NCBI GenBank assembly: GCA_036651815.1
Contig: JAVVXB010000001.1
Location: 62,001-126,000, forward strand
Reading direction: 5' to 3'
DNA: 64,000 nt
DNA from: JAVVXB01 sp036651815
GTDB lineage: Bacteria > Bacillota > Clostridia > Christensenellales > CAG-138
The notes below the pieces were generated by a model that had not been told where the DNA came from, did no database searches, and saw nothing but the letters and a program-made list of their open reading frames with translations. The translations under genes were made by a program, and so were the position numbers. Shown here piece after piece: positions 8,963 through 18,058 of this stretch; the first letter of the stretch is position 1, and every line of letters starts with the position of its first letter.

Positions 8963-9676
8963 ATGACAGAAAAACAAAAAACACAGATTGAACAGAATAT
9001 TGGATATACCTTTTGCGAACGTTCCCTCCTGGAAATGGCGCTAACGCATACCTCATTTGTCAAAGGTGATGGCAAAAATGCGCATCACAACGAGCGAATG
9101 GAATTTCTTGGGGATGCGGTGCTGGAGCTGATTGTGAGCGAGCATTTGTATCACGGCCATCCGGAGATGCAGGAGGGACGTATGACGCGTGCCCGCGCAC
9201 GGCTTGTGTGTGAGCCGGCGCTGTATTCGGCTGCATGTGCGCTAGGAATCCCGTCGTTTCTGCGTCTTGGTCATGGGGAGGAACAGACCGGCGGTCGGGA
9301 TAAGCCGTCCATCGTTTCGGATGCAATGGAGGCTGTGATTGGCGCGGTGTTTTTGGATGGCGGGATGCAGGCCGCAAAGACGCTGGTGCTGGGCCGGGTG
9401 ATCAAACTACTCGAGGATGCGCGGATTGATGAACAGGATCAGGACTATAAGACACAATTGCAGGAGTATGTACAAAAGGATCATATCGGACTGATTACCT
9501 ATGAGTTGACGGCTACCTCTGGCCCGGAGCACAACAAACGCTTCTCGATGCGTGTGCTGCTGACCGGACAGGAGATTGGCAGTGGCGAGGGTGGTACCAA
9601 ACAGAGTGCCGGGCAGGCTGCGGCCTATTCCGCACTGCTCAGGCTGGGAGCAGTGGAGGAGCGGCCATGCGACTGA
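8963..9676 (+). CDS. rnc: Ribonuclease III
   Basis: The start at 8963 gives a 237-residue protein of normal length. The endonuclease domain has the signature HNERMEFLGDAVLELIVSE, with the metal-binding glutamate and aspartate, and the second acidic pair in VSDAMEAVIGAVFLDGG. A double-stranded-RNA-binding domain lies at about 155-230 (YKTQLQEYVQK, GGTKQSAGQAAA). It cleaves dsRNA in rRNA precursors and regulatory duplexes. The C-terminus overlaps the smc start by 10 bp, an order (rnc-smc-ftsY) conserved across Bacillota. Confidence 0.96.
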   Translation: MTEKQKTQIEQNIGYTFCERSLLEMALTHTSFVKGDGKNAHHNERMEFLGDAVLELIVSEHLYHGHPEMQEGRMTRARARLVCEPALYSAACALGIPSFLRLGHGEEQTGGRDKPSIVSDAMEAVIGAVFLDGGMQAAKTLVLGRVIKLLEDARIDEQDQDYKTQLQEYVQKDHIGLITYELTATSGPEHNKRFSMRVLLTGQEIGSGEGGTKQSAGQAAAYSALLRLGAVEERPCD

Positions 9677-12600
9677 TAAAGCTTGACCTATTCGGCTTCA
9701 AATCCTTTGCCCGGAAAACTGAGATTGCATTTGGTGACGGCGTGACAGCCGTCATTGGCCCAAACGGGAGTGGCAAGAGCAATATTTCCGATGCCATCCG
9801 CTGGGTGCTTGGCGAGCAGAGCGCAAAGGCGCTGCGCGGAGCCAAGATGGAGGACGTGATTTTTAACGGTACGGAACAGCGCAAAGCGCAGGCGTACTGC
9901 GAAGTAACGTTGACATTTGACAACGCGGATGGCAAACTAAACATCCCATATGCCGAGGTGGCGATTACACGCCGGGTATACCGCTCTGGTGAAAGTGAAT
10001 ATTGCATCAACAAATCACCTTGCCGTCTTAAGGACGTTCAGGAACTGTTTCGGGATACAGGCATTGGCAAGGACGGCTATTCCATTATCAGCCAAGGGAA
10101 GGTTGATGAAATTCTGAGCAACAAATCCAATGAACGCCGCGCCGCGCTGGAAGAAGCCGCGGGTGTGATGCGTTATCGTGCGCGCAAGGAGGAATCCGAG
10201 CGCAAACTGGAAAATACCGAAAAAAACCTCGAACGCATCGAGGATATCGTAAAGGAACTTTCCGATCGACTTGGTCCGCTCGAGGAACAGAGTGCCTCTG
10301 CACGCGCCTATCTGCGCCTGCATGATGAACTCAAGGATCAAGAGGTTAATCTATTTCTATATCAATACGAACGCAACAACGAACGCCTGATCGCGATCAA
10401 GGATGCGATTGAACAGATGAGGGACGAGCAGACGCTGTCCGGTGCGAGCGAGCAGACGCTGCTTGAGGAATGCGCGGCGCTGGAAGAACAGGTACATGCG
10501 CTGGATGCCTCCCTTTCCGAACAGCAGAACAAACTGATGGCGTTGCTTTCCAAAGTCGAGTCCCATGTGGGTGAGAGCCACGTGCTGACCGAGCGGCGGG
10601 CACATGCCCAGAGCGAGTGCATGCGCATTGCAGCGGAACGGCAGGCCAATGCTGACCGCCGCACAGAATTGATGGCAGCACTTGAGCATATGGAAGCGGA
10701 CGATGCGCAGACCGTGGCGCTGAGTATGTTGGATACAGACATTGTGCGTACGGAAAAAAAGCTTACCTTGCTGGATGCCCGGGTAGAACAATCGGAAGCG
10801 GATCTGGAGACGCTGAAGAATAGTATCATGGAAGCCATGAACCGCATGTCTGATTTTCGGAGCGATATCTCCCGCTTTGATGCGATGAAAGCGGCCATCG
10901 AAACACGACTTACCGCACTCAACGAGGAAGAAAGCCGGCAGGAAACAGAAAAAACGCGGCTACAGCAGGAACTTTCCGCGGCCGAACAGCTGCATGGCGA
11001 GACGTTTAGACAGCTTTCTACTGTTAAAAATAATTTTGAGGGTGCGATTGCGCACCGTTATGCGGTGCAGGACGCCTATTCATGTTTGCAGGAACAGACG
11101 CAGAAAGATGAACAACAGCTTTCGAGTCTACAATCCCGTCTGCATGTGTTGCAGGAAATGTCCAAATCTCGTGAGGGATACTATGCCAGTGTCAAGAACA
11201 TCCTGCGGGACGCGGACAGGGATACAAATCTCTCCCGTGCGATTGTGGGGGTTGTGGCGGAATTGATCCGCGTACCCAAAGAATATGAGACGGCCGTTAC
11301 TATGGCGTTGGGTTCCAGTCTGCAAAACATCGTTACGCCCACCGCGGAAGATGCAAAATACGTCATCGAATACCTGCGGCGGCAGGACTATGGACGGGCG
11401 ACATTGCTGCCGATGACACTGCTGAACCCGGGACGGATCAGCCAGAGTGAACGGGGATTGTTGGAAATGCCGGGCGTTATCGGTGTGGGCAGCGAACTGG
11501 TTGACTGCGATGCAAACGTGCGCGCTGCGGTGGATCATCTGCTGGGGCGGACGGTGATTGTCAATAATCTTGACAGTGGCATCGCTCTAAAAAAACGATC
11601 CCATGGGGCGTTTCATATTGCAACTCTGGAGGGCGATATCATCAGCAGTGGCGGCAGTATGAGCGGCGGTAGCATGCAGAAGCGGTCGTTCTCACTGCTG
11701 GGACGTGAGCGTGAGATGGCGGAGTTGACGGCGTCGGTGATGGGCCGCGAAAAGTCACTTGCTTCGAGTAAGGAGTCACTCCGGGAAAAGGAGCGCGAGT
11801 TGCTGCAATGCGATGTTCAGGTGGATGCGTTTCGCAACACGTTGCACGGCGGTGAGCTTGAGCAGACCAAACAGAACGAGCAGATGGAGATCATCAAGCG
11901 TGATGCGGACAACGCTGCGCAAAAACGCGCATTGCTTGCTGCGGAACGCGTACAGCTGAACGAAAATATCAACGATATCGAACAGAACCGTATACAGGCA
12001 GAGTCCGAGCAAACAGCGATTGCGCAGGGCAATGCGGTTACGCGCGAGGATGTGATAAACGCCCAAAGCGTACTGTCCGAGTTGCGGCTGGAGCGGGAAT
12101 CCGTTTCGACGGAGCTGACGGAGCAGAAGGTGCGGCGCATGGCGCTTGTAAAGGAACGTGACGCGGTGCAAAGCGAGCATAAGCGCCTTCAAAATGAGCG
12201 GGAGCAGACGGAGCGCGCCTGCAAAAAACTGGATGACGCACTGCAAGAAAACCAACTGCTTATGAGTAGCGTAGATGTAAAGATGAACGAGATGCTTTCC
12301 GGCATTTCGGCTGAACAGGAACACGCGGATACGGAAAAGGAATGCCAACGAAAGATGGAGGAGGAACGCGCGAAACTTTCCGATTCACTCAGTGAGATGC
12401 GGGTTCGTCGCGAGACGATGCTATCCACTGACCGGGATCTATCCGATCGCCTGCATAAGCAAGAGTTGCTGCAAAGCCGACTGGAGATGGAACTTGCCAA
12501 TATGCAGGATCATATTTGGGAAGAATATGAGTTGACGTATGAAAACGCGCTGGCCTTTAAACGTGAGCTTGCCATAGGAACCATCAACACGCGTATCGGT

Positions 12601-13230
12601 GAAATCAAAACGGAAATTCGCGCGCTTGGCGATATTAACCTGAGCGCCATTGACGATTATAAGGCTGTGCTGGAGCGATACACGTCCCTGCATACGCAGT
12701 GCGAGGATCTGTTGCATGCAAAAGCGGATTTGGAGACGCTCATTGTAGAGTTGACCGATACCATGCAGGTTATGTTTCTGCGGCAGTTTAAAGAGATTCA
12801 ACAGAATTTTTCAAAGGTGTTTTCAGAACTGTTCGGCGGCGGGCATGCGGAGCTCCGCCTGGCTGACCAGGACGATGTGCTGGCCTGCGATATCGATATC
12901 ATCGCGCAGCCGCCAGGCAAGAAGCTTCAGTTGCTCTCACTGCTTTCGGGCGGAGAACGCGCACTGACGGCCATTGCACTGCTGTTTGCTATGCTTAAAC
13001 TGAAGCCACCGGCTTTCTGCGTGCTGGATGAAATCGAAAGTTCGCTGGACGAGGTCAATGTGACGCGTTTTGCAGACTATGTCAAGGCCTATTCCGACGA
13101 AACGCAGTTCATTCTGATTACACATAGAAAGGGCAGTATGGAGGTTTGCAACATCCTCTACGGTGTATCCATGGAAGAGAAGGGCATCAGCAAAATTGTA
13201 TCCGCAAAATTTGGGGAGGCTGCATCATGA
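9667..13230 (+). CDS. smc: Chromosome segregation protein SMC
   Basis: A full-length 1187-residue SMC. The N-terminal ATPase half holds Walker A GPNGSGKS near residue 32; two long coiled coils flank a hinge at about 500-660, and the C-terminal half holds the ABC signature LSGGERAL and Walker B FCVLDEIESSLDE near residue 1120. SMC dimers with ScpA/ScpB extrude loops and help separate origins. It overlaps rnc by 10 bp and ftsY by 4 bp. No scpAB genes are in the window. Confidence 0.97.
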   Translation: MRLIKLDLFGFKSFARKTEIAFGDGVTAVIGPNGSGKSNISDAIRWVLGEQSAKALRGAKMEDVIFNGTEQRKAQAYCEVTLTFDNADGKLNIPYAEVAITRRVYRSGESEYCINKSPCRLKDVQELFRDTGIGKDGYSIISQGKVDEILSNKSNERRAALEEAAGVMRYRARKEESERKLENTEKNLERIEDIVKELSDRLGPLEEQSASARAYLRLHDELKDQEVNLFLYQYERNNERLIAIKDAIEQMRDEQTLSGASEQTLLEECAALEEQVHALDASLSEQQNKLMALLSKVESHVGESHVLTERRAHAQSECMRIAAERQANADRRTELMAALEHMEADDAQTVALSMLDTDIVRTEKKLTLLDARVEQSEADLETLKNSIMEAMNRMSDFRSDISRFDAMKAAIETRLTALNEEESRQETEKTRLQQELSAAEQLHGETFRQLSTVKNNFEGAIAHRYAVQDAYSCLQEQTQKDEQQLSSLQSRLHVLQEMSKSREGYYASVKNILRDADRDTNLSRAIVGVVAELIRVPKEYETAVTMALGSSLQNIVTPTAEDAKYVIEYLRRQDYGRATLLPMTLLNPGRISQSERGLLEMPGVIGVGSELVDCDANVRAAVDHLLGRTVIVNNLDSGIALKKRSHGAFHIATLEGDIISSGGSMSGGSMQKRSFSLLGREREMAELTASVMGREKSLASSKESLREKERELLQCDVQVDAFRNTLHGGELEQTKQNEQMEIIKRDADNAAQKRALLAAERVQLNENINDIEQNRIQAESEQTAIAQGNAVTREDVINAQSVLSELRLERESVSTELTEQKVRRMALVKERDAVQSEHKRLQNEREQTERACKKLDDALQENQLLMSSVDVKMNEMLSGISAEQEHADTEKECQRKMEEERAKLSDSLSEMRVRRETMLSTDRDLSDRLHKQELLQSRLEMELANMQDHIWEEYELTYENALAFKRELAIGTINTRIGEIKTEIRALGDINLSAIDDYKAVLERYTSLHTQCEDLLHAKADLETLIVELTDTMQVMFLRQFKEIQQNFSKVFSELFGGGHAELRLADQDDVLACDIDIIAQPPGKKLQLLSLLSGGERALTAIALLFAMLKLKPPAFCVLDEIESSLDEVNVTRFADYVKAYSDETQFILITHRKGSMEVCNILYGVSMEEKGISKIVSAKFGEAAS

Positions 13231-14141
13231 ATGATTCTAACAATACTTTTCAAAAGTGGAGAAAGGGGCTGGGCCGTACCCGATCCGGTTTGTTTGCAAA
13301 GCTGTTTCATACGGGCGCACGCGTAGACGAAGCATTTTTTGAAGAACTGGAAGAAGCAATGATCCTCGCCGATATGGGGATAGAGACCACCGAAAATCTT
13401 CTCTGTGCGTTACGGGATCGGTGTAAGGAAGAAAAAATCACAAATCCTGAGGAAGCGCGCGGCATTCTTGCTGATTTGATAGCCGAAGCGGTGCGCCCTC
13501 AAAAACCCTTTGCACCGGATAATGGACCGGCGGTGCTGTTGATTGTAGGGGTCAACGGCGTAGGCAAGACGACTTCCATCGGAAAGCTGGCCAACAGTTA
13601 TCGGCAGCAGGGCAGACGCGTGATGCTGGCGGCGGCGGATACGTTCCGCGCGGCGGCGGCAGAACAGCTCGGCGAATGGGCAAAGCGCGCGGAGGTTTTG
13701 ATGGTGCGCCACAACGAAGGCGCAGATCCGGCGGCAGTTGTGTTTGACGCCATTGCATCCTACAAGGCCAAGGGTAGCGAACTGCTCCTCTGCGACACGG
13801 CGGGACGGCTGCACAACAAGGCCAACCTGATGAACGAGCTTAGCAAGATCAAGCGCATTATCGGGCGCGAGCTTCCGGATATTCCCTGCGAGGTGCTGCT
13901 TGTGCTGGATGCGGTGACTGGGCAGAACGCGGTGACGCAGGCCAGGATGTTCCGGGAATGCTGCGATTTGGACGGCGTTATTTTGACCAAGCTGGATGGC
14001 ACGGCCAAAGGCGGCGTGGTGGTATCCATCGCGGATGCACTGCATGTGCCAGTTCGGTTTGTTGGCGTAGGCGAGGGAATTGACGATCTGCAGGTGTTCA
14101 ACCCAGAGCTGTTTGCCGAGGCGCTTTTAGAGCAGGAATAG
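13227..14141 (+). CDS. ftsY: Signal recognition particle receptor FtsY
   Basis: The start at ATG 13227 overlaps the smc TGA. The 304-residue protein has a short basic N-terminus instead of a long acidic A domain, a four-helix N domain (about 20-95) and the SRP GTPase G domain: GVNGVGKTTSIGKLA, DTAGRLHNKANLM, TKLDGTAKGG. It docks the SRP-ribosome complex at the membrane. Its partner ffh follows after a 416-bp gap with its own promoter. Confidence 0.97.
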   Translation: MNDSNNTFQKWRKGLGRTRSGLFAKLFHTGARVDEAFFEELEEAMILADMGIETTENLLCALRDRCKEEKITNPEEARGILADLIAEAVRPQKPFAPDNGPAVLLIVGVNGVGKTTSIGKLANSYRQQGRRVMLAAADTFRAAAAEQLGEWAKRAEVLMVRHNEGADPAAVVFDAIASYKAKGSELLLCDTAGRLHNKANLMNELSKIKRIIGRELPDIPCEVLLVLDAVTGQNAVTQARMFRECCDLDGVILTKLDGTAKGGVVVSIADALHVPVRFVGVGEGIDDLQVFNPELFAEALLEQE

Positions 14142-14318
14142 GGTTGCGGCTATTGATATGATGCCAATCGTGGGATCGCTAGCAGGGGGAAGGATGACTT
14201 TCCCAGCGCGGGTGTGTTTTAGAATTACACGAAAAACGTTTTCGATACTTATTTGCGAGTACTGCACTCATAATTCAAGATTTATCGTTTGTAAACCTGC
14301 GTATTCAAGGCCTGAACG

Positions 14319-14444
14319 GATTAAAAATCCACTTAAAGTCATGAACTTTTCTTTTGGCAGCATGCTCAAAATTCACAAATAGATCAAAAAACCACTTGAA
14401 ACCACATAATCCTCTTTTCAAAACTTGTCTAAAACACATAAATA
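14319..14444. repeat. Diverged 63-bp tandem duplication
   Basis: Two adjacent 63-bp units, 14319-14381 and 14382-14444, match at about 41 of 63 positions by hand alignment. They share GAT-AAAAA-CCACTT at their start, TCTTTT in the middle and CACAAATA/CATAAATA at their end. Read on the minus strand the units give two 21-residue segments sharing LF, F, KR, FKW and F positions. Origin and function unknown. Confidence 0.6.
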
Positions 14445-14486
14445 AAGGCGGGCTTAAAAACCATAGAAATAACGATGAGAACGCGG

Positions 14487-14514
14487 TTGACTTTTGCCAG
14501 ATAATCCGTATAAT
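14487..14514 (+). promoter_or_regulatory. SigA-type promoter of ylxM-ffh
   Basis: TTGACT at 14487-14492, 16-bp spacer, TATAAT at 14509-14514, 43 bp before the ylxM ATG. Confidence 0.8.
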
Positions 14515-14522
14515 AAGTAAGG

Positions 14523-14544
14523 TGTAAAGTAAAAAAGCTTTACA
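14523..14544 (+). other. Stem-loop in the ylxM leader
   Basis: TGTAAAG (14523-14529) pairs with CTTTACA (14538-14544) around an A-rich 8-nt loop, starting about where transcription should begin. It may protect the 5' end of the mRNA; no known riboswitch is recognised. Confidence 0.4.
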
Positions 14545-14557
14545 GACGGGACACGCA

Positions 14558-14890
14558 ATGGACAGACTGATTACACTGGGACAATTGTTGGATTGGTACG
14601 GCACGTTTCTGACGGAGCGGCAGCGGTCGCTTGTGCGACAATATGCCTACGAGGATTGTTCGCTGACAGAAATTGCGGAACGTGAAAGCGTGAGCCGGCA
14701 GGCCGTACGGGATGCGATCAGCCGTGCGGAGCGGGAACTCTCCAACATGGAGCAAAAGCTGCATCTGATCCAGAAACATACGGACATGCAAAAACTGTTG
14801 ACCCAGATGCAGGAAATGACCGATGATCCTGCCCTACGGGATAAGATCATGGAACTGACAACAATACTGGAGGACGACGATGGCGTTTGA
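14558..14890 (+). CDS. YlxM/p13-like SRP-associated DNA-binding protein
   Basis: This 110-residue protein has a sigma70 region-4-like helix-turn-helix (SLTEIAERESVSRQAVRDAI, about residues 33-52), then a coiled tail. YlxM proteins are almost always encoded before ffh and modulate SRP in streptococci. No strong Shine-Dalgarno is visible. The stop lies 8 bp inside ffh, so the two are translationally coupled. Confidence 0.9.
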   Translation: MDRLITLGQLLDWYGTFLTERQRSLVRQYAYEDCSLTEIAERESVSRQAVRDAISRAERELSNMEQKLHLIQKHTDMQKLLTQMQEMTDDPALRDKIMELTTILEDDDGV

Positions 14891-16217
14891 AGGCATCAGC
14901 GAAAAACTGCAATCTGTGTTCAAAAAGCTGACCGGGCGCGGCAAGCTCTCCGAAAAAGATGTCACGGAGGCAATGCGTGAGATCAAACTTGCGTTGCTGG
15001 AGGCGGACGTCAACTTTCTTGTTGTCAAACAGTTTGTCAAAACCGTTACGGAGCGGGCGGTTGGGCATGAGGTGCTTGACAGCCTGACCCCCGGACAACA
15101 GGTGATTGGCATTGTCAATGAAGAACTGACCAAGCTCATGGGCGGCGAGAATGCCAAGCTCAATTTTGGCGATAAAAAACCTGCGGTCATCCTGATGGCC
15201 GGGTTGCAGGGCGCGGGCAAAACGACTATGTGCGGGAAACTTGGTGCGTTGCTGGTGAAACAGCACAACAAGGCACCGCTGCTTGTAGCCTGCGATATTT
15301 ACCGTCCGGCAGCCATTCAGCAACTTCAGGTGGTTGGAGCGAAGACGGAGCTACCCGTATTCGAACGTGGCCAGCAGGATCCCGTTAAAACGGCTAGAGA
15401 AGCGGTTGAAGAAGCCAAGCGCACCTTTCGAGATGTGGTAATTTTAGATACGGCAGGCCGTCTGCACATCGATGGGGACATGATGGACGAGCTGGTCAAC
15501 ATCGTCAAAGCTGTTAACCCTGTGGAAGTGCTGCTAGTTGTCGATGCCATGACTGGCCAGGACGCTGTCAATGTAGCCAAAACATTCAACGAAACCATTG
15601 AGTTGACGGGGGTGGTGCTGACCAAGCTCGACGGGGATACCCGCGGCGGCGCGGCGTTGTCCGTGCGCCAGGTGACGGGTAAACCCATCAAGTTTGCTGG
15701 CATTGGAGAGAAGCTGACCGACATCGAGCCATTCCATCCGGATCGCATGGCCTCTCGGATTCTTGGGATGGGCGATGTCTTGAGCCTCATCGAAAAGGCT
15801 CAGAGTGTGTTCGATGAGAAAAAAGCCACGCAACTGATGGGAAAACTGAAAAACGACGGTTTTACGCTGGATGATTTCCTTGATCAGATGGAACAGATGC
15901 AGAACATGGGCAGCATGGAGGATATTCTCAAGATGATCCCCGGGATGAAACCGGGTCAACTGCAGGGCGCACAGATCGATGAAAAAGCGCTTGCGCATAC
16001 CAAGGCCATCATACGGTCCATGACCAAGCGAGAACGCGCCAATCCGGACGTACTCAATGCCGGTCGCAGAAAGCGCATTGCCCGGGGCAGTGGAACGAGC
16101 GTGCAGGAGGTCAACCGCCTGATGAACCAGTTCAATGCTTCCCGGCAGATGATGAAGCAGCTTACCGGCGGCCGATTTAAAAAAGGACGCAAAGGCGGAT
16201 TCCCATTTGGCATGTAA
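14880..16217 (+). CDS. ffh: Signal recognition particle protein Ffh
   Basis: The 445-residue protein has the N domain (1-90), the GTPase G domain with GLQGAGKTTMCGKLG, DTAGRLHIDGDMMDEL and TKLDGDTRGG, and a methionine-rich M domain from about residue 300 (MEQMQNMGSMEDILKMIPGM) that binds signal peptides and 4.5S/6S-like RNA. The SRP RNA gene is not in the window. It lies upstream of rpsP, as in most Bacillota. Confidence 0.97.
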   Translation: MAFEGISEKLQSVFKKLTGRGKLSEKDVTEAMREIKLALLEADVNFLVVKQFVKTVTERAVGHEVLDSLTPGQQVIGIVNEELTKLMGGENAKLNFGDKKPAVILMAGLQGAGKTTMCGKLGALLVKQHNKAPLLVACDIYRPAAIQQLQVVGAKTELPVFERGQQDPVKTAREAVEEAKRTFRDVVILDTAGRLHIDGDMMDELVNIVKAVNPVEVLLVVDAMTGQDAVNVAKTFNETIELTGVVLTKLDGDTRGGAALSVRQVTGKPIKFAGIGEKLTDIEPFHPDRMASRILGMGDVLSLIEKAQSVFDEKKATQLMGKLKNDGFTLDDFLDQMEQMQNMGSMEDILKMIPGMKPGQLQGAQIDEKALAHTKAIIRSMTKRERANPDVLNAGRRKRIARGSGTSVQEVNRLMNQFNASRQMMKQLTGGRFKKGRKGGFPFGM

Positions 16218-16275
16218 GGCGAATAACGTAGATACGTTTTCGATAGACAGAAAGAAAAATTTGGAGGAAACAAAA

Positions 16276-16518
16276 ATGCTTAAGATCAGACTGCGCCGCA
16301 TGGGCGCCAAGAAGGCCCCTTACTACCGTATCGTCGTTGCGGATTCTCGCTCGCCTCGCAATGGTGCGTTTGTGGAGGAGATTGGCTACTACAATCCCAT
16401 TTCGAATCCCGTAGAGCTGAAGATCAACAACGAGCATGCGGCCGAGTGGATCAAGAATGGCGCGCAGCCAACTGAAACTGTTCGCGCATTGCTCAAAAAG
16501 AGCGGCGCGATTGTTTGA
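16276..16518 (+). CDS. rpsP: 30S ribosomal protein S16
   Basis: An 80-residue protein starting MLKIRLRRMGAKKAPYYRIVVADSR in overlapping conserved parts. The start is fixed by TTGGAGGAAA at 16261-16270. First gene of the rpsP-khpA-rimM-trmD unit, which couples ribosome assembly with tRNA modification. Confidence 0.97.
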   Translation: MLKIRLRRMGAKKAPYYRIVVADSRSPRNGAFVEEIGYYNPISNPVELKINNEHAAEWIKNGAQPTETVRALLKKSGAIV

Positions 16519-16525
16519 GGACGAA

Positions 16526-16762
16526 ATGATGGAGGAACTGGTTCGGTTCATCGCAAAAAACCTTGTGGACGATCCGGATGCGGTGACGGTTACATCCAAG
16601 GAAGACTGTGGCGACAGGGTGGTTGAGCTTTCCGTCGCACCCTCCGACATGGGTAAGGTCATCGGTCGCCAAGGCCGCATTGCAAAGGCGATTCGTACGG
16701 TCGTTAAGGCTGCCAGCGTCAAGGAAGACAAAAAAATTATGGTTGAAATCGTTGAGAAATGA
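16526..16762 (+). CDS. khpA: KhpA family KH-domain RNA-binding protein
   Basis: This 78-residue single-KH protein has the GXXG loop in GKVIGRQGR (about 50-58). KhpA with KhpB binds many RNAs and affects cell elongation and division in several Gram-positives. Start at ATG 16526 or the adjacent ATG 16529, with GAGG at 16517-16520. It lies between rpsP and rimM, the typical place. The rimM reading frame begins inside its last codons. Confidence 0.93.
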   Translation: MMEELVRFIAKNLVDDPDAVTVTSKEDCGDRVVELSVAPSDMGKVIGRQGRIAKAIRTVVKAASVKEDKKIMVEIVEK

Positions 16763-17273
16763 GTATCTGCGCATCGGACAGATCGTGCGTGCGCACGGTG
16801 TACATGGCGACATCAAGCTTCTGCCGCTGACCGACGATCCCGCGCGTTTTAAGATGCTCACAGATGCATATATTGAGCAGAGGGGAACGTTTTTGCCGGC
16901 GAAGGTTGGCAACGTTCGCTTGCAACCGCCGGATGCGTGCATTTTGCATGTGGAGGGTTGTGAAACCGTTGAAACGGCAGAGCAACTGAAAAATGCATAT
17001 CTTTGCGTAGACCGTGCGCATGCGGTCAAATTGCCAGCAGATACCTATTTTGTGGCAGATCTAATCGGTTGTCAAACATTTGATACCGAAGGAAATGCCT
17101 TTGGACGGATTTCCGATGTGTTGGAAACCGGCGCAAACGACGTCTATGAGATTGAAGCGGGCAAGCTGATGGTACCTGCTCTCAAGCGTGTGCTGCATGA
17201 AGTGGATCTTGAACAGCTTCGCATTGTTTTCAATGCGGCTGTGTTGCGGGAGGTGGGTCTGTTTGCGGATTGA
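16752..17273 (+). CDS. rimM: Ribosome maturation factor RimM
   Basis: There is no in-frame ATG at the conserved N-terminus (EYLRIGQIVRAHGVHGDIKL); the best starts are TTG 16752 or TTG 16743, both inside khpA. The first gives 173 residues. The N-terminal RimM domain is followed by a PRC barrel (about 95-170; YFVADLIGCQTFD, LMVPALKRVLHEVDL). It binds S19 and assists 30S head assembly. The end overlaps trmD by 11 bp. Confidence 0.9.
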   Translation: MRNEYLRIGQIVRAHGVHGDIKLLPLTDDPARFKMLTDAYIEQRGTFLPAKVGNVRLQPPDACILHVEGCETVETAEQLKNAYLCVDRAHAVKLPADTYFVADLIGCQTFDTEGNAFGRISDVLETGANDVYEIEAGKLMVPALKRVLHEVDLEQLRIVFNAAVLREVGLFAD

Positions 17274-17955
17274 TGTGCTTTCGCTATTTCCGGAGATGTT
17301 TTTGCAACCAATGTCGGCCAGCATGCTTGGCCGGGCGCAAACCAATGGCCTACTCGAGATCCGGACTCATAATATTCGGGACTATGCCGACAATAAACAT
17401 CATAAAACGGATGATTATCCCTTTGGCGGCGGTGCGGGCATGGTGATGATGGTGCAACCGATTGTGGACTGCGTCAACGCAGTGCTCGATGGTGCACCTG
17501 CCAGACGCATTCTGCTGACGCCTCGCGGCAGACTGCTGACGCCAGAACTGGCCAGAGAGCTTGCAAACGAACCCCGGCTCTTACTGGTTTGCGGCCATTA
17601 TGAGGGTGTGGACGAGCGGGCCATGAGCGTACTGGATGAGGAGATCAGCATCGGCGACTATGTGCTTACGGGTGGCGAGTTGCCAGCGATGGTGCTGATT
17701 GATTGCGTGAGCCGCTTCGTGCCAGGGGTACTGGGCAGCGAGGACAGCGCTGAAGAAGAGTCTTTTTCAGAAGGGCTGCTGGAATACTCACAATATACGC
17801 GGCCCGCAGATTTTCGCGGTATGCAGGTGCCGGAGATCCTGCTCAACGGCCACCATGCCAACATCAAACAATGGCGGCTGGAGCGAGCGATACAAAAGAC
17901 GATGGAACAGCGACCCGAGCTGCTCGAAAAACGGGATAATCCGGGACAAAAATGA
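17263..17955 (+). CDS. trmD: tRNA (guanine37-N1)-methyltransferase
   Basis: The conserved start RIDVLSLFPEMF places initiation at TTG 17263, preceded by GGGAGGTGG. The resulting 230-residue SPOUT enzyme has the trefoil-knot motifs LLLVCGHYEGVDERA and SIGDYVLTGGELPA. It methylates G37 of tRNAs from S-adenosylmethionine, preventing +1 frameshifting. Both start codon and overlap with rimM suggest deliberately reduced, coupled translation. Confidence 0.95.
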   Translation: MRIDVLSLFPEMFLQPMSASMLGRAQTNGLLEIRTHNIRDYADNKHHKTDDYPFGGGAGMVMMVQPIVDCVNAVLDGAPARRILLTPRGRLLTPELARELANEPRLLLVCGHYEGVDERAMSVLDEEISIGDYVLTGGELPAMVLIDCVSRFVPGVLGSEDSAEEESFSEGLLEYSQYTRPADFRGMQVPEILLNGHHANIKQWRLERAIQKTMEQRPELLEKRDNPGQK

Positions 17956-17956
17956 C

Positions 17957-17985
17957 TTGCAATCGTAATTTACGCGTGTTATAAT
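17957..17985 (+). promoter_or_regulatory. SigA-type promoter of rplS
   Basis: TTGCAA at 17957-17962, 17-bp spacer, TATAAT at 17980-17985. Confidence 0.82.
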
Positions 17986-18058
17986 CGCGTTTGTGACATC
18001 GGACGGTCCTCTTTTCGACATCGAATAAGAACGTCTGGAATGAAAGGAGAATATTCAT
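17986..18058 (+). promoter_or_regulatory. Putative L19 autoregulatory leader
   Basis: The 73-bp leader before rplS folds by eye into an outer GACG (18002-18005) / CGTC pairing that encloses a hairpin with TTCG-ACAT-CGAA at its tip and TCT/AGA at its base. Bacillota rplS genes are known to carry an L19-binding leader; I infer this is the equivalent, but did not compare it with the family model. Confidence 0.5.

Larger units (their letters stand above)
14142..14557 (+). other. Gene-poor gap between ftsY and ylxM
   Basis: I see no convincing gene in these 416 bp. The stretch is visibly richer in A+T than its flanks. It holds a diverged 63-bp tandem duplication (14319-14444), then the ylxM promoter (14487-14514) and a small stem-loop. 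Short open frames exist on both strands but lack ribosome-binding sites. Confidence 0.7.

Noticed and set aside
10357..10922. Long minus-strand open frames inside smc
   Set aside because: They lie opposite a strong coding frame, have no ribosome-binding site, and encode low-complexity or cysteine/serine-rich peptides typical of antisense shadows.
14305..14604. 99-codon minus-strand frame in the ftsY-ylxM gap as a real gene
   Set aside because: It overlaps the ylxM promoter and start and has no ribosome-binding site; the repeat it contains is reported as a duplication instead.
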